Part shown: positions 1-11,085 of the stretch, one piece after another
Position numbering within the stretch: the first letter of the stretch is position 1
How the letters are laid out: each line of letters opens with the position of its first letter
Assembly (NCBI GenBank): GCA_024180945.1
Contig: JAKSGN010000002.1
Span: 1,674,001-1,738,000 of the forward strand
DNA: 64,000 nt
Direction: 5' to 3'
Origin: Macrophomina tecta
Lineage: Eukaryota; Ascomycota; Dothideomycetes; Botryosphaeriales; Botryosphaeriaceae
Made by a program: the position numbers and the translations under genes
The notes under the pieces: generated by a model
What the model saw: only the letters and a program-made list of their open reading frames with translations
Databases searched by the model: none
What the model was told of the DNA's origin: nothing

Positions 1-404
1 TCTCATCAACCGCCCCCACAAAATCTTAATCTTTCTCGTGCTCCGTCCGCGTGTGCGCGTGTCGCAGGATGCGTGGTAGAGCTGCCACTCACTCAATCTT
101 TTGCGTCTATTTGCTTGCTTCGGCGACGCCGATCCTACCATTTTCTTGTTGCTATTTTGATACCAAGCCGCTCGTGTGTTGCGGCTCTATTTTCCTCTCC
201 GCTCATCGTCCGTTGCGACTCGCTCGCCTGCATGAGAGAGCAAGAGATCTCTTTTTCGGTCAGGCCGCACCGCACCGTATCGCGTCCGTGTTCAAGGCCG
301 CCCACTTCGTCATTCGTGTAATCACCCGCCCTGCCTCTGGAAAACAAAAAGCGAGCACGGTTCGTTGCGACGAAATAAAAAGCCTCATGCTTTTCTTTTC
401 CCTC

Positions 405-440
405 TTTTTTTTTTTTTTTTTTTTTGGGGGGGGGTGGGGG
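405..440 (+). repeat. Composite poly-T / poly-G tract
   Basis: Twenty-one T (405-425) run directly into nine G, one T and five G (426-440). A similar T-then-G composite lies upstream of ARG8 at 39322-39351. No gene is assigned nearby, so a promoter role cannot be judged here. Confidence 0.9.
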
Positions 441-754
441 ACTCGCAGGGACTGTGCTGCCAACCACTTTCCCCCGCCAACACTCGATCGTGGCTCGCCA
501 CGCTTTGGGGCGCTCGTCGTCGTCGTCATCACGGGGCTGGCTGGTCGACGGGCTCCAACCGCTCGCTCTCAGCATGTTCCTTGTCTCCATCTCTAAATCG
601 GACGTCCCAATTTTCTTTTAGAGTTCAATCGTTCTCCGCTCCCTTAACCGAGGCCAGGCCTTGGTTTCTTGACACGCGAGATGTGTCAGGGAGGTACATA
701 TATGTGGGATGCAGCTTTTGGCTCGCGTTATCTGTCATTAAGCCCATCTATTTT

Positions 755-773
755 CCCCCCCCCCCCCCCCCCC
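755..773 (+). repeat. Poly-C tract (C19)
   Basis: Nineteen consecutive C residues in a region without a recognised gene. Its length could be affected by sequencing or assembly. Confidence 0.9.
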
Positions 774-2831
774 GCTCGTGGGACGCGTCTCAAGGGTTTG
801 GGGCCAAATCATCTGGCGCTAACAATAACTTATCACTGCAAGCGCATTTGCAGAGGTTTGCCATTGGGCACGCCACGGCCGAACGAAAAGATGGAGCGAC
901 TATTCTATTCTTGCGCCAGGGCTAGGTAGTTATTTCCCGCCCGGTGCGTTTCGGCTGGAATCCCGATGCAAAAGGAACAACACGCTCGGTGGACAGGCAT
1001 CAAATTTAACTGAATAATAATAAAGGGTGGCAGACAACAAAACCAACATTGAGTTGCGGCGGGGTCCCTTCCAGCACGTGGCGGGGTCCCTGCGTTGCGG
1101 ATGGGTCGCAGGTAGAAGAACAAAGTGTGAATCATGAGACAGGCTTCGTAACGGTCCTTCTCCGCACGTTCTATTTTCCTTCCACGCAGGGCAGGGGGCA
1201 GGGACATGACGAGAGCTCAACGGTCCGATAGAGCATATTTAGAATCAGGGCCTGATGATCGCCATTGTTCCCGGAGAGTTAAGCCGTCATGGCCTGTTGC
1301 AGCACTTGTCGCCGCTCGTCCCTGCATGTGTGGCTGTTTAATTGACCCTTTTTTTTAAGTCATCGGCGGCGGTGGTGGTGATGGCACCCGTCGACACATG
1401 GCGGACAGTGCTTCACATAGACGACGTACCTAAAAAGCGGCATATTTTTAAAGTTTGGGGGATGTGACGTCAAGCTCAAAAATCGCTGGCGCTGATTGAA
1501 CTTCGGGGAAACCCTGCGACAAGGTTTTGTTCGGGGGAAGATGAGGGCGTTTTCTTCGTAGCTTCAGGATAGACGCGGGTAACTTTGTTTTCTGCCTATC
1601 AGAGATTTGAAACCGTGCGGTAGACTGCCGATGAAAGCTTAATGGTTGGTTTGGATGGTTTGGGTCGACTTACAAATGATGTGGTAAGCTGCTGGTCATG
1701 GCTTTGGCATCAGTTCGATATATTGGGATGTTAAGCTTGAACTGGGTGGGAGTCGGCAGATACCTACCGAGGATATTTTGCTACCCTCTGACTCGACGGA
1801 GAAACCTTTAACGGATTGAACTGAGTAATTGATGTTGTATTGCATATCATAAGCGTGAGTAAGTCCCGGTGGGATTTCAGATAGGAGAAGCTTTGCATTG
1901 AACAGGGCACCGTTCACTCTGACCATTGGCAAAACGATACAACAAACACTTCAGTATCCTATCCCCAATACCTCTCCAACAACCATACTCTATTGATTTC
2001 CTCACCCGATAGGTCACAGATGATTCGATTCGGCAACAACCAGAGTAAAGCACCTTAGGAGCCTCATTCATAGAAATAGTGGCTCGGACCCAACAAAATC
2101 ACCTACGCCCATAGACATATAACATAAAAATCGCGCATGGTGAGGGCCTAGTCACTTCGGAACCGGGCCTAGAGGCCACCAGCACCGGCGGATATTTTCT
2201 GCACTGACCGTCTTTTCCCGGGCAGGACCCTCGTTCACACTGAGATAGCAAAAGAAATGTGCATCTACTCAGTGAAAATTCAAAATCTGAATTACGGTTT
2301 TAGTGCCATTGTCCAGCATCTTTGCACCACTACACTATTCCTGGTTGGAATCGTGCCATACACCAGAACAGTCCTGAATATTCTATCGTGCAGCCCTTGA
2401 CCTCGTGCCACTAGCGCATCATGTGATAGACAATTGTTTCAAAGCCCTGTACAACCCTGCTTTATGGTACAAGACCTTGTACTAAAGTGGACGATATCGT
2501 ATCAAGTGAGACTAGTTGTCGTTCTAATGTAGGAGTTCGGCCGAGGACCCGATTCGGCCGACGCACGTGGAGGACAGATACTGCGGAAATAGACACTGCT
2601 CCTTTCTTTCATATGCGAATATGCATGCATTCAACTTTAATTTTCCTCCGAAATTGTGTAGCAGTGAGCTGTAGGACAGGAATATTACCGGCAGGCATGG
2701 TTACACAACGCAAGCAGTATCATGCGCAAAATAAGCTAACGACAACATTCCCACACCATCTGTCTCTCGCGAGCCTATGTATCCACAAATGGAAGGCTCC
2801 CGTAAGTACATCTGCTAATGGTTTCCAATAG

Positions 2832-2841
2832 GATATAAATA
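2832..2841 (+). promoter_or_regulatory. TATA-like box upstream of the Ayg1-like pseudogene
   Basis: The sequence ggatataaataac lies about 150 bases before the first recognisable exon of the Ayg1-like pseudogene and matches a TATA-box pattern. The assignment rests on position and composition only. Confidence 0.3.
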
Positions 2842-2869
2842 ACATTTGGTGATAGGCGGAAGCTAGCAT

Positions 2870-4381
2870 TTATCCATTCATGTACAGCAACGCGGGAGAT
2901 TTTAGGGGCATTTTCAAGTCGGATGCTGCCGTGGTCCACCCAGTTGCCGCCTGTGATGACGCGAGTGCTCACTTTTCGCTAGAAAGCCCTCAAGGAACTT
3001 TACGAGCTCGGTACATACACAAGGCTTTTCCTGCCGAGGGCGGAGAGCCTCGAACGCCAAGCTGAGGAATCGGAAACTGCCGGCAACGCGAAAAAAGCGT
3101 CAGAATTATATTTGTAGGCTATTATGCTAACCTTGGCCTCTGATCCTGGCTCAGGAACTTATTTCCTGTTAGACATGCCTCTTCAGTATACCGGGTTGCT
3201 CGATTTCCCACGCTACGGTCTACTTTACAGTGGAAAGCGTGGGAAAAGAACTGTTGGAATATAACTCAATCAATTCGCACTGAATCTAAGTGCGGCGCCG
3301 TGCTTTTTTTCATCCAACGAGAACAAATCCACGTATGGTAAAGCACTGAGGCAAGTCTCTTCTCCGTTTTTACCCAGATGTCATCTTTAATGCTTGCTCG
3401 CTAACCTTCACGGCAGGCTTTGAGAGAATCCTTTCTCTTTTCGTGAAGTTCAGATCCCCCATAGGCATTCTGTCTCCGGAGAAGGACCATTTATTCAAGC
3501 GGATGAATACGTTCCAAAATCGCTGGAGCAGGGGACTTCTGCTCCGTGCATCATCGTGATAGGCGGAGCAGACGCATACCGTACAGAAATGCTCGAACTC
3601 GCGACCAACTTGACAGAGAAAGGCCTCATTGTTCTGGCCCTGGAGATTCCTGGCACTGGAGATTTACCGGCGCTCAGAAGTGATCCCAAAAGTCCGGAAA
3701 CGTCAATGGAGCAGCGTCGTCGACTGGTTCGATGTGCAGGGAATGATTGACAGCCAGCGGATCCTCGTGTGGGGCCTTTCCACAGGAGGATATTACGCGG
3801 TGCGCTTAGCTCATACACACCATGACAGGATCCGTGGAGCATTTCGGCACGGTGGCGACCTCCACCACGTGTTCCACTGCGAGGGGCTTGTTGCTTCGGA
3901 TCATATGGAATATCCATGGGAGTGAGTCAAAATCACTAGCTTTTAAGACCGAGCGGGCTTACATGACGAACAGTTACTCAGGGGCTTTGGCGGACAAGTT
4001 CGGCTACGAGGATGTCGAGAAGTTCCGCAAAGAAGCATACAATTATTCCCTGTTGAACGATGGTGTTCTCGAAAACTTACCGTGCACACGGTTGCTTTTA
4101 GTCAACTTATGTTTCTGGTGACATACGGATAAGTAGTGGTGAGACGAGGCTTACCGAGAATGACAGGGGCTTGAGGATACCGTTGTACCCGTAGACGACT
4201 TTTATCTTGCCGTTCAATACGGAGATCCAAAGGAAGTAAGGTGAGTCTTGTCCTTTGCGACTATTGTAATCTTTATCGACTCACTGAACTTTGCCAGAAT
4301 CTTCCAGGGAGAGGAGCACATGGGCGGTCCTCAATCCTATGGCGTAGTTCAAAGGTGGCTGTGCAAGCTAGCTTTGGAATG
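2870..4381 (+). pseudogene. Broken Ayg1-like alpha/beta hydrolase (pigment polyketide-shortening family)
   Basis: Fragments in several frames together follow the layout of Ayg1-family hydrolases, which shorten heptaketides in fungal melanin synthesis. After an acceptor at 2982, an N-terminal helical exon reads KALKELYELG then LPRAESLERQAEE (2983-3114) and ends in TAG. YRVARFPTLRS follows at 3189. A core segment has IPHRHSVSGEGPF (3451-3489) and VIGGADAYRTEML. Near 3700 the frame shifts by one base, and the nucleophile elbow WGLSTGGYYAVRLAHTH then appears. HMEYPWE (about 3903-3922) ends in a stop. A third frame carries DVEKFRKEAYNYSLLNDG and PCTRLLLVN. VVPVDDFYLAVQYGDPKEV leads into an intact intron (4223-4297) and GEEHMGGPQSYG. 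Family knowledge gives the function; the several stops and frame changes argue against an active enzyme. Sequencing error at every break is unlikely. Confidence 0.75.
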
Positions 4382-4600
4382 ACCAACATGAGCTGGGACG
4401 GCTTCATTTAACCTCCCAAAGATTGTATCCACAATAGTTAATCCGTGCACAAACAGCATCGAAGCAGCGGTACAAGAAGAGTACATATCAACAGATACAA
4501 AAAGCAGCGGGAAAATTATCAAAGAAGAATGAATAAATGTGAATTGATCTGAACCGTACAACGCCGGCTACCGAATGACAGGTGCGCCTGTGTTCCTCAC

Positions 4601-5319
4601 CTATAGCCACTCTGGCGGAGTGTGAGAACATTTACCAGCAGACCCCGAAGAATTCTTCGGTGGGACTGGCGGCGGGGGAGGGGAGCGTTCGTAAAGCGAA
4701 GTTCCTTCTCTTACCGGGCTGTCCTTGGGTGGAACTGGTGGAGGAGGAGGTGACGGAGGGGGAGGTTGCTTCGGACGGTGAACGGCTGGCTTACGACGCA
4801 GACCAGTTTCATTAACAGTCCTTGGCTTGCTGCCCATCGATACCCCACGCACGCTTTCTTCCGTCTCGTTTCTCCCTTGGCGCTGTGCAAGCCTTTCTTT
4901 GAAGGTTGGCTTATCACTGCTAACTCCGCCGCGTCCTTCAAGTAAAGCGAGCGTGTTACTGCGTTGCTGCTGGATGAACACTTGCTCACGGTTTGTGTTT
5001 GGAAAAGTTGTCTGATGAGTGTTAGTGCGACGAATGTTCTTGGTAACTCTAGAAGTCTGAGTGACGAAAGGATTGTGCCCCGGCGCAATTCTCTTGAAAA
5101 TGAAGTTTTCGCTACCGTTTGACTCCATAATCGCAGCAGAGTCTTTTGGTTTGGCTTCTTTTACAAGGGTATCTTTGCAAAATTGTTGAAGGGAGTCTAC
5201 AGTTGGTATGGACCAGAAGCTGTAGCGGAGCTTGGTGATGTCCAATGCTACATTTACATCCTACCTATATGTATGAGGCCTTGCTGCTCTACGATGATGT
5301 TGAGTTCTGACAAAGACAT
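4601..5319 (-). pseudogene. Proline-rich hypothetical protein, apparently frameshifted near its 5' end
   Basis: A 214-codon open frame (5245-4601) begins LDITKLRYSFWSIPTVDSLQQF and ends with two PPPPPVPPK-type blocks typical of SH3-binding proline-rich sequence. Just upstream, another frame starting at ATG 5319 reads MSLSELNIIVEQQGLIHIG. It would run smoothly into DVNVALDITKLRY if one base were restored near 5260, and no intron of workable length explains the frame change. I therefore read it as a recently broken gene. It could also be an intact gene with a start I have not found. I do not recognise the family, and the only functional hint is the proline-rich tail, which suggests protein-protein binding. 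Its neighbours on both sides are pseudogenes. Confidence 0.4.
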
Positions 5320-5990
5320 GGTTTTCGTACAAAGACATCGTTCCAGTACCCTCTTTCTTTGTTCCTTTCGGCTGCAGCGCGCTTCTTCATGCTGACTTGA
5401 GTTTCATGGCTCATTGTGTAGAAGAAGTTTAGAAGGTCGCATGACTCCTAGGAGAGTCTGGAATATCCCCGCGATTGTTGCTCTCTGAGGAGCACTATCT
5501 ACATAAATATGTGGTTACTAAGATATCCTTGGCCCTTGGTGGTCGCCCATCTTGCACGGCTTCCAATGCGGCTCTTCATGACTTGACTCCGCGCTGATGT
5601 AACGCAAGCTTTAAACCAACATTTAGCCATACCCTTTAGCGGATGACTCGGATGTGTATGAAACATACCCTGGATACTTGCATTTGCCTTTACGGACAAA
5701 CCATTTACATATTTCATCGGCTATGCTGCTGCAGGCCGATGAAAAAATTCACACTTACACATAATAGCTATCACTCAACCAAAAATTTCCATGGTGATGC
5801 TTAAGCGCATGGGACTTCCGCATGCGACTTCTGACAATCTCACAACCCACTCAATTTTCCCAGCTTTCAACTAAGGGCCTTTAGATACACGTCGCAAAAG
5901 TATGTTCAGGCGCTCGCGTGATGCAATTACGTGAGTATCCCCCTGTTAGAAATATCAGCCAGTTCCACCAACCCTAGCATCAGGGGATGG
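5320..5990. other. Intergenic, no gene recognised
   Basis: Short open frames on both strands, none with recognisable content. The minus-strand frame 5499-5717 may be further 5' remains of the broken proline-rich gene, but nothing supports that beyond its position. Confidence 0.5.
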
Positions 5991-5993
5991 GGG

Positions 5994-5999
5994 TATAAG
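5994..5999 (+). promoter_or_regulatory. TATA-like box before the oxidoreductase pseudogene
   Basis: The string gggtataaga lies about 120 bases upstream of the first recognisable coding segment of the FAD oxidoreductase pseudogene, in a plausible position for its old promoter. Confidence 0.35.
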
Positions 6000-6014
6000 A
6001 GGCCCCTTAGCAAT

Positions 6015-6051
6015 ATGGAGTAAAAGGACGCGTTCCGTCCTTTTGCTCCAT
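6015..6051. repeat. Near-perfect inverted repeat, 16-bp arms and 5-nt loop
   Basis: The left arm atggagtaaaaggacg (6015-6030) is mirrored by the right arm 6036-6051 with one mismatch, which would be a U-G pair in RNA. The loop is cgttc. It sits about 15 bases after a TATA-like box and just before the FAD oxidoreductase remnant, so it would lie in the 5' leader of that old transcript, or it is a small insertion. Confidence 0.85.
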
Positions 6052-6079
6052 TCCAACACCCCCAGATAAAGCTTCACAA

Positions 6080-7074
6080 AGAAAACCGTCACTGACCTTT
6101 AGCGGATACTTGTGGATGATTGCTGGTCTTCTGATGAGATATGGTCCTCCTTTAACACCACCGTAAGTGAAAGGCTGTTTTCTACAACCCCTGTGGCAGC
6201 TTCGTGGTATCCAGGTCCAGCACAAAACAAAACTCAATGTGTTCTCGTGAACAAGTCTTGGGTAGATTCAGCATGGCAGGCACAACAGCCGATCGGGTAC
6301 GACTATCTTTTCAACGAATCCTGTCCTCCTGTTGATCTTGTCGCAGGCGCCAAACTTGGGACTTGCACGTACAGAGACATGCCGGTCTATGCGGTGAATG
6401 TATCTACCGAGGATGATATCGTTCGGACCATAGAATTCGCCTAAAAGATCAACGTCGGACTCGTGATCAAGTCAACCAGCCATGACTTCCTCAAAAGGTG
6501 AATACTACATGTGTTTGTGGACGTATGTTCCTCCTTTACTGACCAAGCAAAGATCAACAGGATACGGTGGCTTGTCCATATGTCTCTACAATTTTAGAGG
6601 AGGTGTCGAGTTCCACGAGTCGTTTTCCTCGGTAAACAAATGCAACGAAGCCAACTGGACGGGAAGTGCCTTCACAATCAAGTGTGCATATGGTTAGTCA
6701 GACATCTACCCATTGACAAATGAGAAAATATCGCACTCGTATGGGGCAACAACAAAGGTCCATGTAGTATCGGAGGCTGGACTCAAGTCGAAGGTCAGAG
6801 TGGCTTGGGTAATTACTATGGCATGGGCGCGGATCAAGTCCTCTCCGCCCGAGTGGTTCTTGCATCTGGAGAAGTCATTATTGCTAACCCATGCTCTCAT
6901 CCAGGCCTCCTCACCGCGCCCCGTGGCGGAAGTCCTGGCGCATACGGCGTGGTCACGGAGATGATATTCAAAGCATTCCCAACAAGCAACATCGCAGTCA
7001 CTCACATCGAACTCTGTTCCCCCAACGGCAACAGGACAGCATTCCCAAAAGATCTCTTATCCGCCTTCATTTGA
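6080..7074 (+). pseudogene. Broken, 3'-truncated FAD-linked oxidoreductase (BBE / FAD_binding_4 type)
   Basis: The first segment (6112-6444) reads DEIWSSFNTTVSERLFSTTP, then CTYRDMPVYAVNVSTEDDIV and IEFA, followed by an in-frame TAA where the family has Lys. The frame continues as KINVGLVIKSTSHDF to an intact intron (about 6499-6550). STGYGGLSICLYNFRGGVEF comes next, then NWTGSAFTI. After a damaged stretch, CSIGGWTQVEGQSGLGNYYG and MGADQVLSARVVLASGEV (about 6768-6885) carry the FAD-binding core, followed by RGGSPGAYGVVTEMIFKAFP. The frame stops at 7074, and the C-terminal half with the BBE domain is absent. Family members oxidise secondary metabolites or sugars with covalent FAD. The premature stop and the missing C-terminus make this copy non-functional as read. 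Confidence 0.75.
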
Positions 7075-8362
7075 TGACAGCGCTGTCACGCGGGTGCCTT
7101 AGGAGCGCGTGCATGCGCGGACCTACCGTAGGAATCACCGAAGACCCGAGCATCGCCATTTCCCGCATCCGATAGCCGCCCTAATCAGGATCGCCATGAC
7201 TAATATAAAGGCCCTCTCTCCTTGAAACTCTATCTAACCAATTAGTAACGGACCAGGGCAACGGCACTGACTCGTTCTCTCAAAGCGTGCCGGTCACTGT
7301 CTCATCTCAATCGCACTGTACTTCTTTCGTGGCTTCATATTATTTGACCTTTCAGTTCACTCGCACGATCTATTTCAAAGCCCATAACGATGATAATCTT
7401 CCTCAATGAGCCAAGACGATAGAAAAACAGCAAAGCAGGCTATCCCACATGACCCCTTCCGGTTCAACTTCGCAAGGGAGATAGGAGTGGCCACGCTCAG
7501 GTGTAATAGTGTCAAGACAGCGGAGGGACTTATGTCTCATCCACGTAGACGCCGAGCTGTCCTGATGCAAGGTTCCAGCAGTGAAAGCAGAGGCAAATGT
7601 ACGATTTCCTTTGGTTTGGAAAAACAGAGCTATCTCTAACCCATGATCAGCGGTGACTGAAAATGGAGGATGAGCACACAACAGGACTGTGATGGCCCTC
7701 ATCATCTCCATGTGATGAGAAAAGTGTCGACCGCGCCGAAATATACCTAAGTGAAATGGAGGGCAGTCAAAAGCGGGAGCGGACATGACGGCGACAGAGG
7801 GAACTTACAGTGAATCCTATCACGGGTCCAATGTGAAGGAGCAATTCCGTTCTGCGCGATGCTGACCTCGGGGGAAGTGTCATTTCTTTCGCAATCAAGA
7901 AAAAGCAAGAGTAATCAAGCACTTGGGGCAAGACTGCCTTCAAGAAGGATTTTAATCAGATGAATACGGCATTACCATGGATCCTCAGGAATACTCCACC
8001 AATAATCAAGTGATGAGTTAGCTTGGCTTGGACCTGAACCAGTACAAGGGCCGTTGGGTCTTTGATTAGCTTGTTTATTTAGTTTTTTACTCTTGCTCAG
8101 AAACGTAACCTCGTGGTTATGTTTTTGGGCCCCATAAACTCAAAAGAAAGAGCGACAATGTCTACGAATCATTGACTTTCATTCCGGGTATTCCGTAACG
8201 ACCGCAGTCAGCACAAAAATAAGAAATTAAAGCAGCGCTCGCAACCATCAGCAAGCCCGTGTCCTCCACACCTTGATCGCCGTGGCCAGCTGGTGGAAGA
8301 TATCAGATGAGGAATTAGTCTCGTCAGGCATTTAACGTGGAAATGATCCAGCTCCTCGGTCT
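7075..8362. other. Intergenic, no gene recognised
   Basis: About 1.3 kb between the oxidoreductase remnant and the 3' end of RAD7. Open frames such as the minus-strand 7403-7786 have no recognisable motif, and no further oxidoreductase sequence was seen that would restore the missing C-terminus. Confidence 0.55.
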
Positions 8363-10470
8363 TCAAGCGCCGACATCGACCTTCATGTGCGAAGCCTGCT
8401 CCAAAGGCTTCATCAGAGAAGCTGCGACTGCCATGTCAAAATCGGTAATACCGGCTTGCTCAATGACGTCCAAAGTCTTTGGAACGCCAATGAGGATGAC
8501 GCCCTTCGGAACCACGACGCCCTCAACACTAAAGTTGCCGAAGCTGACTAAACGCTCAAGCTTCGGACAGGACTTGAAGATACCGGCGACAATAACCGTG
8601 TCGACTGGATTGCAGAAAGAGATGTCTAGGGTCTTGAGCTCCGGATAGATCTTCCGACCGTCAAACACTTCCATAAAGGCGTCGTGAGAGATGTGTCGGC
8701 AAGAAGCGAGATTCAGAGACCTTAGTTGTTGACCGGAGTGCTTCATGAGCGCTCTGACACCATCGGAGGCCAGGCCGATAGCCTTCTCCGGACCATTTGG
8801 ATTCTGGTTGTCGACATCACGAGTGCTGTTGAAGTCGGCAAAGTGGAGTGGGGGGTTGGTCCAACCGGCGAAGAGGCTAGCAAATGCAGCATCGGAGCAA
8901 TAGTCATTCTCAGAAAAGCGCAGCTTGCGGAGGTTCCGACACTGTGTGTGGATGGCTTCGAGGACAGTGTCATCCGCATCCAGGAAATGCTCGAGCGACA
9001 GCGTCTCGAGGTTGGCGCCAACGCAGTCGATCAGATTGACCACACATTCACTCGGGACTTCTGCGGAGGTTTGAAGTGAGAGGTAACGTAGGTTCTTGAG
9101 CTTGGAGATGGCATCAATCGACTCGGACGTAATGCGGCGACAGAGCTTCAGCTTAAGGCGGATGAGGTTCGGAGCAAAGTCAACCATAGTGCTGACAACA
9201 CGGTCATCGAATGCTGCATCGAGCCACTGAAGCTTAAGCTCCTCCAGCTTCTCTCCTTGACGCATGAAGAGCTCCCTCCACAGGTCGTTTGTCACCAAGT
9301 TTGAAGCATAAAGCTGGAGGTAGCGGACGTTCTTGCACTTGTCCAGCATGTACTCCAGGTTTTCGTCCTTGAATTGGCAAGCATTGCGTAAGACGACCTT
9401 TCGAATATGGGGTACGTTGGCGAATAGCTCCGTGTAGTCTTCCGTCTCAAGATAGGCCGCGTCATGGACTGCCACGGCATCCAGGTCAGACCGCAAAAAG
9501 AGCTTCAGGGTACGAGGTGTGAGGACGCGCTTCTTGGAGAAAATCTCGGCAATTCTCTCCAGGAGATTCTCAGGAAGGTCGCCGAATTCCTCAATGTCGC
9601 TGTGGTGCTTGGCGACCTTTTCAATGCAAAGCTGCTGCAGCGTCTTCGCACCTTGTGCTTTGTATGATGCGTCCATGCGGTCGCTCTCAAGCTTACGCCG
9701 GCGTGTCTGCCCAGCAGGCTTCTTCTGCTTCTTGGAAGGGCCGGCTTCTGCGGCGAGCTCCTTGCCGCAAGGGGTGCACAGCAAGCCTCCCTCCGGACCA
9801 GTCTTGCTGTAGGCAGTGACGGTAAAACGCTTATTGCAAATCTCGCAATTTTCCAACTGGCCAGGCGGAGGCTGGGTCTTCTTGTACATGTCCCGGGCGA
9901 GAGCATCATCGTAATCAGAGTCGCTGTTGTCAGCCTCGGCCTTGCGTTGTGCCTTCTTCTTCTGGAATGCTTTGCTCTTCTTGATCTTGGCCAGATTCTT
10001 CGCTTCGGCCGTTATCTCGCTTGCTTTACGCTTCTTGGACGATGTGGTAGAGGGACCTGCTTCCACCTCCTCAGCCTGCGCGTTATTGCTGTTGGAACTG
10101 GATCCAGCGTCGGGTGATTGGGGGGCGGATTCGCCGGCATCGCTTGTAACTTGATGTCGACGGCGTTCGTAGTTATCGCGGATTTCGGCTGCAGAGATGT
10201 TGTTGGCCTACAGATTGTCACGATTAGCTTTCTGCAAACAGTGGCCTAGACGAGCGTCCCATTGAAAGATCGCATACCGCAAGGAAATCAGTCAAAGCAG
10301 AGTTTCTGCCAATCAAGTTAGAAGCCCGTTTGTGCTGTGAAGTCGCACTTCGCGGGGAGAGAAACTAAGGATTTGAACATACGGGCCGCGAATGCGATTG
10401 GCATTGGAGCGTCTGCCCGACCTGCTGTTTGTTAATAGACATCGCCACTGGCGGGAAGGCTCGCTCACAT
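8363..10470 (-). CDS. RAD7: Rad7-like nucleotide excision repair protein (LRR)
   Basis: Nuclear protein of the Rad7-Rad16 complex, which in yeast recognises damage in non-transcribed DNA and joins a cullin ubiquitin ligase. The spliced protein is 637 residues. A conserved N-terminal RGPNSALTDFLA segment leads into a Lys-rich region (KKRKASE, KKSKAFQKKK). A CEIC...CTPC zinc-binding pair follows (about 138-165), and then leucine-rich repeats fill the C-terminal two thirds (LRNACQFKDENLEYML, LKLKLCRRITSESI, LNLASCRHISHDAF). Exons: 10470-10469, 10421-10383, 10305-10278 and 10207-8363. Frame is kept only if a 47-nt intron (10468-10422) splits the start codon as AT|G, giving MSGRRSNANRIRGP. No in-frame unsplit ATG precedes this segment. 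Downstream exons are certain; the start is an inference. Confidence 0.9.
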
Positions 10471-11085
10471 TGTGAAGTCGCAAAGTGGCAGCTCTTGGGT
10501 CCCCAGAGGTTTTCTGAGCTGACAGGATGCCAGATGTACGCCGGAAGAAAAAGGAAGCGCGCGGTCGAGCACGAAAGCACGCAGAACGAGGGTTGATGAT
10601 GGAGATGCAGGTGAGGCAGAGAGCAGCAAAGGCGACGGGGTCCGAAAGCCCGAACGCGCTAGTGCCGACGCGTAGTCAGGTGGCAAATCACTAGCGCGAC
10701 TGTTCCTTTATCTCGAAACGGCAAGGCATCCGCCAATCAAATATGCGCTCAGCGAGAATAGTTTACAACTCCAGAATGCTCATGATTTCGGTGGCTGCTT
10801 GTCTACCATTGGGCAGAGACCGCTGATAGACCAATACCTAATCGCCAGCCCTCAAAGGAGACGAAAAATCCCCTGTAACAAGAATGTGTGCCAACGCCTT
10901 TCTTGTCGCCCAAAATCCCAGCCGAACAAGCTCCCTTCAACAAGGAAGCCGCAGAGTGTCCTCGCTGCGATGCCAAACCGCAGCCTTGATGCCTCAATTG
11001 CTCTGAGAGCACCGTGAAATTCCCTTGCTACCTGGTAAGCCCTTCCCACTTTCAATTTCTGATTACGCTTGGGCCAAAGGAATCA
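10471..11085. other. Intergenic: RAD7 5' region and Stc1-gene 3' region
   Basis: This holds the RAD7 promoter and leader together with the 3' flank of the Stc1-domain gene. Open frames on both strands look like chance, and I could name no regulatory site with confidence. Confidence 0.5.

Larger units (their letters stand above)
1..2831. other. No gene recognised (left end)
   Basis: No reading frame here resembles a known family, and none has a convincing start, intron set and stop. The open frames are short and run across homopolymers. A run of 21 T followed by a G-rich run (405-440) and a run of 19 C (755-773) interrupt the first kilobase. From about 1.6 kb the base composition is visibly more AT-rich than in the conserved genes to the right, and this continues into the pseudogene island. 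A short minus-strand frame (1696-1932) is open but unrecognised. Confidence 0.6.
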
